Assembly (NCBI RefSeq): GCF_012933505.1
Contig: NZ_JABBNB010000035.1
Location: forward strand, 1 to 64,000
DNA from: Gordonia asplenii
GTDB taxonomy: Bacteria; Actinomycetota; Actinomycetes; Mycobacteriales; Mycobacteriaceae
DNA length: 64,000 bases
Direction: 5' to 3'
The notes beneath the pieces are model-generated. The model was not told the DNA's origin and searched no databases. It saw nothing but the letters and a program-made list of their open reading frames with translations. Positions 51,977 through 59,766 of the stretch are shown here, one piece after another (position 1 is the stretch's first letter; the number at the start of each line of letters is the position of its first letter). Made by a program: the position numbers and the translations under genes.

Positions 51977-52461
51977 CAGCGGCTACTCGCAAACCAGATA
52001 CCGCCGTACGCGACGTTGATGATGATGGCGATGACGAAACCGATCACCCACGCGATGGCGCCCCAGATCGCCCACTTCTTCGCATCGTCGGCGGCAGCCT
52101 GCGCACCGGCGAAATCGCCTGCGGCCCAAAGCTTCTTCACCGACGTCGCCTTGACGATCGACACGATGCCGAACGGAAGCGGCAACCAGGCACAGCAGAT
52201 GACGCCCAGAACGGTGACGACGATCCCCCACACCAGGTTGTCCGCGGGAGGCGTCCCGCCGGGAGCGCCGAACTGCGGAGCCGCCCCGTAGGGCTGGGCC
52301 GGCTGCCCGTACTGCGGCTGTTGTCCATACTGCGGCGGCTGCCCATATTGCGGCTGCTGTCCGTACTGCGGTGGCTGCTGCCCGTACTGCGGCTGCTGCG
52401 GGTCGTGCGGCTGCTTGCTATACGGATCGTTGTTGTCGCCGCTGCCATATGGGCTGGTCAT
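51976..52461 (-). CDS. CD225/dispanin (IFITM-like) membrane protein, copy 1
   Basis: Paralogue of the adjacent gene, 161 aa. The tail is rich in PQYGQQ repeats up to residue 60. The CD225 domain is NLVWGIVVTVLGVICCAWLP, then the loop KLWAAGDFAGAQAAADDAKK and helix WAIWGAIAWVIGFVIAIIIN. The loop differs from copy 2 at only a few positions while the tails differ more, consistent with tandem duplication followed by drift. GCAGGACTC precedes the ATG. It is first in a likely operon with copy 2 and DUF2752. Confidence 0.88.
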   Translation of the reverse strand: MTSPYGSGDNNDPYSKQPHDPQQPQYGQQPPQYGQQPQYGQPPQYGQQPQYGQPAQPYGAAPQFGAPGGTPPADNLVWGIVVTVLGVICCAWLPLPFGIVSIVKATSVKKLWAAGDFAGAQAAADDAKKWAIWGAIAWVIGFVIAIIINVAYGGIWFASSR

Positions 52462-53062
52462 CGAAGAGTCCTGCCTTCGTCGGGATGCGCATGAACCTGA
52501 TCGAGGCTCCGATCAAACAGATCACAGCGATCGATCAGTGTGAGTGCGTCGAGAGTACTAAACCCGACGGATCTCCGCGAGAGGACCCGGTGGCGACCTC
52601 TGCCGTCCAAATGACGGAGGTATTCGAATAGGTGAGGCGCAACCGCCGCACTCCCGCCGGCTGAGAGAAACGAAGCCCCAGCCCCTCCCGCCGGCTGAGC
52701 GAAACGAAGCCCCTCCCGCCGGCTGAGCGAAACGAAGCCCCTCCCGCCGGCTGAGCGAAGCCCAGCCCCTCCCGCCGGTTGAGCCAAACGAAGCCCCCTC
52801 CCCGTCGGTTGAGCGAAACGAAGCCCCTCCCGCCGGCTGAGCGAAGCCCAGCCCCTCCCGCCGGTTGAGCCAAACGAAGCCCCCTCCCCGTCGGTTGAGC
52901 GAAACGAAGCCCCTCCCGCTGGTTGAGCGAGCGCAACGAGTCGAAACCACCCCAGCACTGACCGAAATCGATAGTGCCACCATGATTTCGACTCGCTGCA
53001 CTCCCTCAATCCACAGGCGACAACCCGCTGCGCCGATCGACGACCGGCGCAGCCGCGATACT
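52462..53062. repeat. Tandem array of GGTTGAGC-type repeats with an exact 86-bp duplication
   Basis: From about 52654 to 52920 the motif CTCCCGCCGGCTGAGCGAAA / CGAAGCCC recurs about eight times with period 28-36 bp. The stretch 52741-52826 is repeated exactly at 52827-52912. The array ends in the full element GGTTGAGCGAGCGCAACGAG / TCGAAACC, paired with an inverted arm near 52986-53014, the same composite as at 6340-6436. It separates the CD225 genes from purL, which converges on it. No gene is supported. Confidence 0.85.
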
Positions 53063-55348
53063 TCAGCCGAACAGAGCCGGCAGAGTCCGCTCGAACGTCT
53101 CGTGCAGTTCGGCCAGCGGAATCTCGAAATGATCTTGAACGCTGACCGCGTCGCTGCCCTGATCGACGACGCCGATCCGGGTCCACGGCATGCCGCGGGC
53201 ATCGAGCATCGCCGAAAAACGTGACTCCTCGGTCCGCGGAACCGCGACCAGCACGCGGCCCGCCGATTCGGAGAACAGGGTGACGAACGGATCCGCGCCC
53301 TCCGGCAGAATGACCCGACAACCGGTCTCACCGGCGAGTGCCGCCTCGATGACCGCCTGGATCAGTCCGCCTTCGGAGAGGTCGTGGGCGGCCGAGATCA
53401 GGCCGTCGCGAGACGCCGCTACCAGGATCTCACCGAGCAGCTGCTCGTGGGTGAGATCGACGATCGGTGGCACACCGCCGAGATGGTCGTGAACCACCTG
53501 CGACCAGATCGATCCGTCGAACTCATCGCGAGTCTCGCCGAGCAGGATCAGCGTCTCGCCGGGTTCGGTGCCAATACCGACGGGAGTACGGCGTCGCACG
53601 TCGTCGATCACACCCAGCACGCCGACGACCGGAGTCGGGAGAATCGGCGTCGAGCCGGTCTGGTTGTAGAAGCTGACGTTTCCGCCGGTCACCGGGATCC
53701 CGAGCTGTGCGCAGCCGTCGGCGAGGCCGCGGACCGCCTGCTGGAACTGCCACATCACGGCGGGGTCCTCGGGCGATCCGAAGTTGAGGCAGTTGGTCAC
53801 GGCCGACGGCGTCGCACCGGTCACCACGACATTGCGATACGCCTCGGCCAGCGCCAGTTGCGCACCGCGGTACGGATCGAGGAAGGTGTAGCGGCCCGAC
53901 GCGTCGGTGGCCAACGCGATGCCGCGACCGGTCTCTTCGTCGATGCGGATGACACCCGAGTCGGCGTTCTCGGCCAGGACAGTGTTGCCGCGGACGTAGC
54001 GGTCGTACTGCTCGGTGATGAACTTGCGGCTGCACAGCGCCGGGGAGGCGAGCAACTCCAGAGTCGTCGCGCGCAACTCATCCGACGTCGAGGGCCGGGC
54101 CAGGCCCGCTGTCGTCGACGCGATCACCTCGTCCTGCGACGCGGGCCGCTCGACGGGACGCTCATACACCGGGCCCTGGTGTGCGACGGTGCGCGGCGGA
54201 ACGTCGACGACGGTCTCGCCGTGCCAGTCGATGATCAGGCGCTCACCGTCGGTCACCTCACCGATCACCGTCGCCAGCACATCCCACTTGCGGCACACGT
54301 CCATGAAGCGCTCGACGTTCTCCGGCGCGACGACGGCGCACATGCGTTCCTGCGACTCGCTCGACAGCACCTCGGCCGGGGTCATGCCCACCGCGCGCAT
54401 CGGCACCAAGTCGAGGTCGATATGCATGCCGCCATCGCCGGCCGCAGCCAATTCCGAAGTGGCACAAGACAACCCGGCTCCACCGAGATCCTGGATCCCT
54501 ACCACGATGCCGGCCCGGTACAGGTCGAGACAGCACTCGATGAGCACCTTCTCGGTAAACGGGTCACCGACCTGCACACTCGGCAACTTCTTCCGGTTCG
54601 GCCCCGAATCGTCGCCGTCGTCGAACGTCTCCGACGCCAGCACCGACACACCGCCGATGCCGTCGAGTCCGGTGCGCGCACCGAACAGGATGATCTTGTT
54701 GCCCGCGCCGGAGGCGAAGGCCAGCTTGAGGTCCTCGGTGCGCAGCACGCCCGCGCACAGCGCGTTGACGAGCGGGTTGCCCTGGTAGCTCGGGTCGAAG
54801 ACGGTCTCGCCGCCGACGTTGGGCAGACCGAGCGAGTTGCCGTAGCCGGAGATGCCGCGGACCACGCCGTCGACGACCCGGCGAGTGTCGGGGTGATCGG
54901 CCGCGCCGAAGCGCAGCTGGTCCATCACCGCGATCGGGCGCGCGCCCATCGCCATGATGTCGCGGACGATTCCTCCGACACCGGTCGCCGCCCCCTGATA
55001 CGGCTCGACATACGACGGGTGATTGTGTGATTCGACCTTGAACGTCACCGCCCAGCCGTCGCCGATGTCGACGACGCCGGCGTTCTCCCCGATACCGGCC
55101 AACATGCGCGAACGCATCTCGTCGGTCGTGGTCTCGCCGAAGTACCGCAGGTGAACCTTCGACGACTTGTAGCTGCAGTGCTCAGACCACATGATCGAAT
55201 ACATCGCGAGCTCGGCGTCAGTGGGGCGACGACCGAGAATTTCCTTGATACGCGCGTACTCGTCGTCCTTGAGACCGAGTTCACGGTAGGGCTGGGGCAG
55301 ATCTGCGGAGGCCGCAGCGTCGGACACGGTATCGGGGTGTGCGCTCAC
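53063..55348 (-). CDS. purL: Phosphoribosylformylglycinamidine synthase, large subunit
   Basis: Fourth step of purine synthesis, converting FGAR to FGAM with PurQ and PurS. GTG 55348 is chosen because a leaderless TAAACT box lies seven bases upstream; it gives a 761-aa protein of the small-PurL type. Motifs: [16 protein letters not shown] near the N-terminus, the catalytic His in [40 protein letters not shown], and [17 protein letters not shown]. The second AIRS-like half contains [14 protein letters not shown] and [12 protein letters not shown]. purQ and purS are not in the window. Confidence 0.96.
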   Translation of the reverse strand: MSAHPDTVSDAAASADLPQPYRELGLKDDEYARIKEILGRRPTDAELAMYSIMWSEHCSYKSSKVHLRYFGETTTDEMRSRMLAGIGENAGVVDIGDGWAVTFKVESHNHPSYVEPYQGAATGVGGIVRDIMAMGARPIAVMDQLRFGAADHPDTRRVVDGVVRGISGYGNSLGLPNVGGETVFDPSYQGNPLVNALCAGVLRTEDLKLAFASGAGNKIILFGARTGLDGIGGVSVLASETFDDGDDSGPNRKKLPSVQVGDPFTEKVLIECCLDLYRAGIVVGIQDLGGAGLSCATSELAAAGDGGMHIDLDLVPMRAVGMTPAEVLSSESQERMCAVVAPENVERFMDVCRKWDVLATVIGEVTDGERLIIDWHGETVVDVPPRTVAHQGPVYERPVERPASQDEVIASTTAGLARPSTSDELRATTLELLASPALCSRKFITEQYDRYVRGNTVLAENADSGVIRIDEETGRGIALATDASGRYTFLDPYRGAQLALAEAYRNVVVTGATPSAVTNCLNFGSPEDPAVMWQFQQAVRGLADGCAQLGIPVTGGNVSFYNQTGSTPILPTPVVGVLGVIDDVRRRTPVGIGTEPGETLILLGETRDEFDGSIWSQVVHDHLGGVPPIVDLTHEQLLGEILVAASRDGLISAAHDLSEGGLIQAVIEAALAGETGCRVILPEGADPFVTLFSESAGRVLVAVPRTEESRFSAMLDARGMPWTRIGVVDQGSDAVSVQDHFEIPLAELHETFERTLPALFG

Positions 55349-55355
55349 TCGGACC

Positions 55356-55361
55356 AGTTTA
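55356..55361 (-). promoter_or_regulatory. Leaderless -10 promoter of purL
   Basis: TAAACT on the minus strand followed by seven bases and GTG 55348; no ribosome binding site. It decides the purL start. Confidence 0.6.
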
Positions 55362-55644
55362 GGGGACGTCGTGGAGGTACCCCGACGCACGTGGGGCACG
55401 CCGACGACGTCGGCGCCGCGATCATCTCAGAGTCGGGTCGCGTCTGCTCGCCGTCACTTTCGCGCACGCTGGGTTCAATTCCCGACGGCGTACCGCGAGG
55501 TGGCGCAATGCCCTGCTCATTCGACGTACCCGCAGGTCGCGAGGATCGGCGTCCACGCCGGGGTGGCGTAATGACCGCAGGTGCGTCAAGGGTGTCTTCG
55601 ACGCCGCCCCGGCGCCTCGCCCAATGGCCCTACGCTGCCTATTC

Positions 55645-56409
55645 ATGCAGATCAGGACCGAAATCGGACGCGCTGACACACGCCGCGTCCGCGCTGACGA
55701 CGCCCGCGTCGTCAGCGACGTGCTGCGCCGCGGAATCGACCGGGGCGAGCACACCGGGTCATTGGACGAACGTGACCTGTCTGCGGAATTCGGCGTCTCC
55801 CGCAATGTGGTGCGCGATGCGCTGTCGATTCTCGCCGCGGAGGGGCTCATCGACCGTGCCCCGCGTGTCGGCACCCACGTCGTTCGACGCAAAGCCGAAC
55901 ACGGGCTCGACGCCCTGCGCGGATTGAAGGAGACACTCGTCAGTCACGGCGACGTCCGCAACGAGGTGCGGGTGGCGACACTGCTGCGGCCGCCTGCGGC
56001 GGTGGCCCGCCGGCTGCGCCTGGAGACCGGCGTCGAAGCCGTCTACATCGAACGGATCCGGCTCCTCAACGACGAACCGGTGAGCCTCGACCTGACCTAC
56101 CTCGTCCCCGACCTCGGCATCCCGCTGATCGCCCACGACATCGAGAACAACGATGTCTTCGCGCTGCTCGAACAGATCTCCGGACAGCGCCTGCACTCCG
56201 CGCAGCAAAGCGTCGAAGCCGCTAACGCCGACCCGCATTCGGCGGCCAACCTCGACGTTCCGCCCGGCACGGCCATCCTGCTGCTGGAGCGGCTCACTTC
56301 GCTCGGCCCGCACGCGCGGCCGGTCGACCTCGAATACATCCGTATGCGCAGCGATCGAATCTCGTTGCACGCCACAGCCTTCCGCGACACCATCAGATCA
56401 GGGGACTGA
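55645..56409 (+). CDS. GntR/HutC family transcriptional regulator (UTRA domain)
   Basis: The 254-aa protein has an N-terminal winged helix: LDERDLSAEFGVSRNVVRDA then LSILAAEGLIDRAPRVGTHV. The C-terminal UTRA ligand domain shows LRLETGVEAVYIERIRLLND and SLDLTYLVPDLGIPL. ATG 55645 is preceded by TACGCT eight bases upstream, a leaderless-type promoter; 21 bp of open frame before it is unlikely to be coding. Two bases separate it from the ferredoxin gene, so it is first in the operon and presumably controls the transport and redox genes behind it. Confidence 0.87.
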   Translation: MQIRTEIGRADTRRVRADDARVVSDVLRRGIDRGEHTGSLDERDLSAEFGVSRNVVRDALSILAAEGLIDRAPRVGTHVVRRKAEHGLDALRGLKETLVSHGDVRNEVRVATLLRPPAAVARRLRLETGVEAVYIERIRLLNDEPVSLDLTYLVPDLGIPLIAHDIENNDVFALLEQISGQRLHSAQQSVEAANADPHSAANLDVPPGTAILLLERLTSLGPHARPVDLEYIRMRSDRISLHATAFRDTIRSGD

Positions 56410-56411
56410 CC

Positions 56412-56639
56412 ATGACACTCATCAATACCCGCTCCGACGTTCCGGTCACCATCGACGAGTCACTGTGCATCGAGGGGTGCACATTGTGCGTGGAGGTGTG
56501 TCCCCTCGATTCGCTGGCCATCAACCCCGAGTCGGGCAAGGCGTTCATGCACGTCGACGAGTGCTGGTACTGCGGGCCGTGCGCCATTCGCTGCCCCACC
56601 GGCGCGGTCACCGTCAACATGCCCTACCTGCTGCGCTGA
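56412..56639 (+). CDS. AprB-like 2x[4Fe-4S] ferredoxin, 75 aa
   Basis: Two cluster motifs are visible: CIEGCTLCVEVCP (C-x3-C-x2-C-x3-CP) and CWYCGPCAIRCP (C-x2-C-x2-C-x3-CP). The order, the spacing segment LDSLAINPESGKAFMHVDE and the ending GAVTVNMPYLLR strongly recall the beta subunit of adenylylsulfate (APS) reductase, shortened at the C-terminus. It would pass electrons to or from the AprA-like flavoprotein at 59763-62495. The three ABC importer genes lie between the two redox subunits, which suggests one functional unit. Confidence 0.88.
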   Translation: MTLINTRSDVPVTIDESLCIEGCTLCVEVCPLDSLAINPESGKAFMHVDECWYCGPCAIRCPTGAVTVNMPYLLR

Positions 56640-56713
56640 TACCCGCCGAACATCACAGCACCACAACGTCTTTCACAGCCCGCTCAGCCCATCACAGCCC
56701 GTGAGGTTCCGCC

Positions 56714-58126
56714 ATGCCCAGAAACACTCCGCTCACTCGCCTCGCCCCGTTGTTCGCGTTGGTGACGGCGGCGACTCTCACCGTCGCCGGCTGCTCCCTG
56801 TCCGGCGACGACTCCGCCGACGCCACGCAGGTCGTGGTCGGGTACCAGTCCAAGACCATCAACACCGTCACGGCGGGCACGCTGCTGCGCGCCCGCGGTG
56901 ACCTGGAGAAACGTCTCGACGAAGTCACCGAGAAGACCGGCAAGCACTACAAGGTGCGCTGGGAGGACTACGACACCGGCGCACCCATCACCACCGGCAT
57001 GATCGCCGGAAAGATCGACATCGGCTCCATGGGGGATTATCCGTTGCTGATCAACGGGTCCCGTGCCGACGCCAACCCCGCCACGGCGACGTCGGTCCTG
57101 GCGGTCACCGGCTCGTCGCCCCGGGGATCGCTGAACATGGTTGTCGCCAAACCGGATTCGCCCATCACCTCGATCCGCGACCTCGCCGGCAAACGGGTGT
57201 CCGCGAGCGTCGGATCGGCTGGCCACGGCACCTTGCTCGCCGGCTTGAAGCAGGCAGGCATCGACGCCACCGACGTCGACATCACCAACCAGCAGCCACA
57301 GGTGGGGTCGTCCGCGCTGGAGGCGGGCAAGGTCGACGCGCTCGCCCAGTTCGTGGCATGGCCCGGCCTGCTGGTCTTCCAGAACAAGGCACGACTCGTC
57401 TACGACGGTGCGCAGCTGGGCGTTCCGACGCTGCACGGCACCATCGCGCGCAACGCGTTCACCAAAGGACACCCCGAGGTGATCGACGCGTTCCTCAAAG
57501 CGCAACTCGACGCCACCAAGGCACTGGCCGCGGACCCGCTCGCCGCCTCGCAGACCGTCGCCAAAGCCAGCGGCCTGCCCGCCGAGGTGGTCTACCTCTA
57601 CAACGGTCCAGGCGGCACCGACTTCAACCCGGCCCTCAAACCGTCGCTGATCGCCGCCCTCAACGGTGACAAGGCATACCTGAAATCCATTGGCTCCTTT
57701 CCCAATCCGGTCGATCTGTCCACCTTCGTCAACGACGGCCCGCTGCGCACGGCGGTGACCGAGACCGGCGGCGACTACACCGCACTCCTCAACCGAGCGG
57801 GCGGTCAGTCGGGGAGCGACTCCGTCAGCGGCGAGGCATCAGGCGAGGTCTGGTACACCGGCACCGAGACCAAGAAGGTTTCCGACGCCACCGCACTGCT
57901 CCGACTCGTACAGTCCGCCAGGGCATCCGGCGCCAAGATCACAGCGGCCTACATCACCGACCCCGTCCTGGGCACCCGCTGGTTCGCCGACCACTCCATC
58001 TGGCTGCACGACGGTGCGACTTACCAGGCGTTCACCACCGACGACAGCGCCCGAACCTACCAGCGGTCGCATCCGGGAGCCGTCGTGGTGAGCTACGACC
58101 AGGCGCTCACCGAGGTCAAGCAATGA
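56714..58126 (+). CDS. ABC transporter substrate-binding lipoprotein with C-terminal NosL-like domain
   Basis: The lipoprotein signal ends in VAGCSLSG (Cys near residue 27). Residues about 35-340 form an SsuA/TauA/NrtA-type binding domain: GYQSKTINTVTAGTLLRARG, IGSMGDYPLLINGSRAD, VSASVGSAGHGTLLAGL. After a linker, residues about 375-470 read AAYITDPVLGTRWFADHSIW, TYQAFTTDDSARTYQRSH and GAVVVSYDQALTEVKQ, which resembles NosL, a metallochaperone-like domain. At 470 aa it is about 130 residues longer than simple SsuA proteins. No family with this fusion is known to me. It overlaps the permease gene by four bases. Confidence 0.82.
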   Translation: MPRNTPLTRLAPLFALVTAATLTVAGCSLSGDDSADATQVVVGYQSKTINTVTAGTLLRARGDLEKRLDEVTEKTGKHYKVRWEDYDTGAPITTGMIAGKIDIGSMGDYPLLINGSRADANPATATSVLAVTGSSPRGSLNMVVAKPDSPITSIRDLAGKRVSASVGSAGHGTLLAGLKQAGIDATDVDITNQQPQVGSSALEAGKVDALAQFVAWPGLLVFQNKARLVYDGAQLGVPTLHGTIARNAFTKGHPEVIDAFLKAQLDATKALAADPLAASQTVAKASGLPAEVVYLYNGPGGTDFNPALKPSLIAALNGDKAYLKSIGSFPNPVDLSTFVNDGPLRTAVTETGGDYTALLNRAGGQSGSDSVSGEASGEVWYTGTETKKVSDATALLRLVQSARASGAKITAAYITDPVLGTRWFADHSIWLHDGATYQAFTTDDSARTYQRSHPGAVVVSYDQALTEVKQ

Positions 58127-59004
58127 CCGCCGGAACCTACCCGGACACGCTGCGCACGACCGGTCCGACGTCGTCCGCAGCGGCGCCGTCCGCAACCGCA
58201 GCGGCGACGACGCGCTCGGCGCGGGTGCCGCGCAGCTCGTGGCGCTGGCCGCTTCGGGTGGCGACAGTCGTTGCGGCACTTGCCCTGTGGCAGTGGCTCG
58301 CCACCGCCGACGTCGTACTGTGGCTGCACTTCGACACCATTCCGGCACCCACCGAGGTCGCGTCGGCGTGGTGGCGGCGGCTGCACGGCGGCGAGTACTA
58401 CCTCGATCTGGGGCAGTCGCTGATCCGCATCGGCGTCGGCTTCGCGCTGGCCACCGCGGTCGGGATTCCGCTCGGCATCGCGCTGGGCCGCTCGGCTCTC
58501 GCCGGCGACACCCTCGGCACGCTGACCGAGCTGGCCCGTCCCGTTCCCGCGATCGCGTTGGTACCCATCGCAATTCTGATCTTCCCGACCGACGAAGCGG
58601 GCATGGTGTTCATCACGTTCGTCGCGGCACTGTTCCCCATCGTCGTATCCACTCGGCACGCGGTGCGCGCGCTGCCCACGATTTGGGAGGAATCGGTCCG
58701 CACGATGGGCGGCACTCGACGCGACGTGGTGCTTCGGGTGATTCTTCCGGGCATCATGCCCGGTGTCTTCGGCGGGCTCTCGGTCGGCATGGGCGTGGCA
58801 TGGATCTGCTTGATCTCCGCGGAGATGATCTCCGGCCGCCTCGGCGTCGGGTACCGGACCTGGCAGTCGTACACCGTCGTCGATTACCCCGGCGTATTCG
58901 TCGGGATGTTCACCATCGCCGCCCTCGGTGTATTGACCTCGGGCGCAATCGAAATAGTCGGACGCCGCGTCACAGCGTGGCTGCCGCGCGGCGAGGAGCG
59001 CTGA
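58123..59004 (+). CDS. ABC transporter permease (SsuC/TauC/NrtB type)
   Basis: The 293-aa protein has a Thr/Ala-rich N-terminus and then six membrane helices from VATVVAALALWQWLATADVV. The EAA coupling motif reads WEESVRTMGGTRRDVVLRVI. SIGVGFALATAVGIPLGIALG-like helix 2 and LARPVPAIALVPIAILIFP follow the sulfonate/nitrate importer pattern. It overlaps the binding-protein gene (ATGA) and is followed by the ATPase after six bases. Confidence 0.92.
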   Translation: MTAGTYPDTLRTTGPTSSAAAPSATAAATTRSARVPRSSWRWPLRVATVVAALALWQWLATADVVLWLHFDTIPAPTEVASAWWRRLHGGEYYLDLGQSLIRIGVGFALATAVGIPLGIALGRSALAGDTLGTLTELARPVPAIALVPIAILIFPTDEAGMVFITFVAALFPIVVSTRHAVRALPTIWEESVRTMGGTRRDVVLRVILPGIMPGVFGGLSVGMGVAWICLISAEMISGRLGVGYRTWQSYTVVDYPGVFVGMFTIAALGVLTSGAIEIVGRRVTAWLPRGEER

Positions 59005-59010
59005 GGAAAC

Positions 59011-59766
59011 ATGAGCACCGACCTCACCCTGTCCGGCGTGACGCTGCGTCACGGTGCCCGCACCATCATCGACGATCTCCACCTCATCATTCCCAGCGGC
59101 GAGATCCTGGTGGTCACCGGGCCGTCCGGCTGCGGAAAGTCCACTCTGCTGCGGGCCATCGCGGGGCTGCGCCCGATCGACGCGGGATCCATTGCCGCCG
59201 ACGGCGATCCGGTCGTCGGAACCTCCCGCGACCGCGCGATGGTGTTCCAGGACGACGCCTTGCATCCGTGGCGTACCGTGCGCCGCAACATCGACCTCGC
59301 TCTCACCCTGCGCGGTGTTGCGCGCAAAGATCGCCGCGCCGAAGCCCATCGCTGGATCGCTGAGATCGGCCTCGACGGGTTCGCGGACCACCTTCCCCGG
59401 GAACTGTCGGGCGGGATGCGCCAGCGAGTCCAACTCGCGCGCGGCCTCGCCGGCGCGCCGCGCGCGGTGCTGATGGACGAACCGTTCGGCGCGCTCGACG
59501 CCCAGACGCGAACATCGATGCAGCAGTTACTGATTCGCACACTCGACGCCCATCCCGCCACCGTCGTCTTCGTCACGCACGACATCGATGAGGCGGTCCT
59601 CCTCGGCGACCGCGTCGTCGTTCTCGGCAACGCGGGCGAACCGGCGCGGGCGATCGTCCCGGTACCACACCCGCGCACGCCCGCCGCCGACAATTCGGCG
59701 GCGCGCGGCGCCGTCGCCGCCGCACTCACCGCCCCCGCCGGCACACACAGTAAGGCCATCGCATGA
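59011..59766 (+). CDS. ABC transporter ATP-binding protein (SsuB/TauB type)
   Basis: The 251-aa ATPase shows Walker [19 protein letters not shown]-loop FQDDALHPWRTVRRNI (typical of the nitrate/sulfonate/taurine group), signature LSGGMRQRVQLARGLAG, Walker B AVLMDEPFGALDAQT and switch FVTHDIDEAVLLGDRVVVLG. The ATG follows a GAGGAAAC ribosome binding site. Its stop overlaps the start of the AprA-like gene by four bases. Confidence 0.94.
   Translation: MSTDLTLSGVTLRHGARTIIDDLHLIIPSGEILVVTGPSGCGKSTLLRAIAGLRPIDAGSIAADGDPVVGTSRDRAMVFQDDALHPWRTVRRNIDLALTLRGVARKDRRAEAHRWIAEIGLDGFADHLPRELSGGMRQRVQLARGLAGAPRAVLMDEPFGALDAQTRTSMQQLLIRTLDAHPATVVFVTHDIDEAVLLGDRVVVLGNAGEPARAIVPVPHPRTPAADNSAARGAVAAALTAPAGTHSKAIA

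Noticed and set aside
52654-52945. Possible CRISPR array
   Set aside because: Units of 28-36 bp are directly adjacent with no unique spacers, and an 86-bp block is duplicated exactly. No cas genes are present. It is a tandem repeat array.
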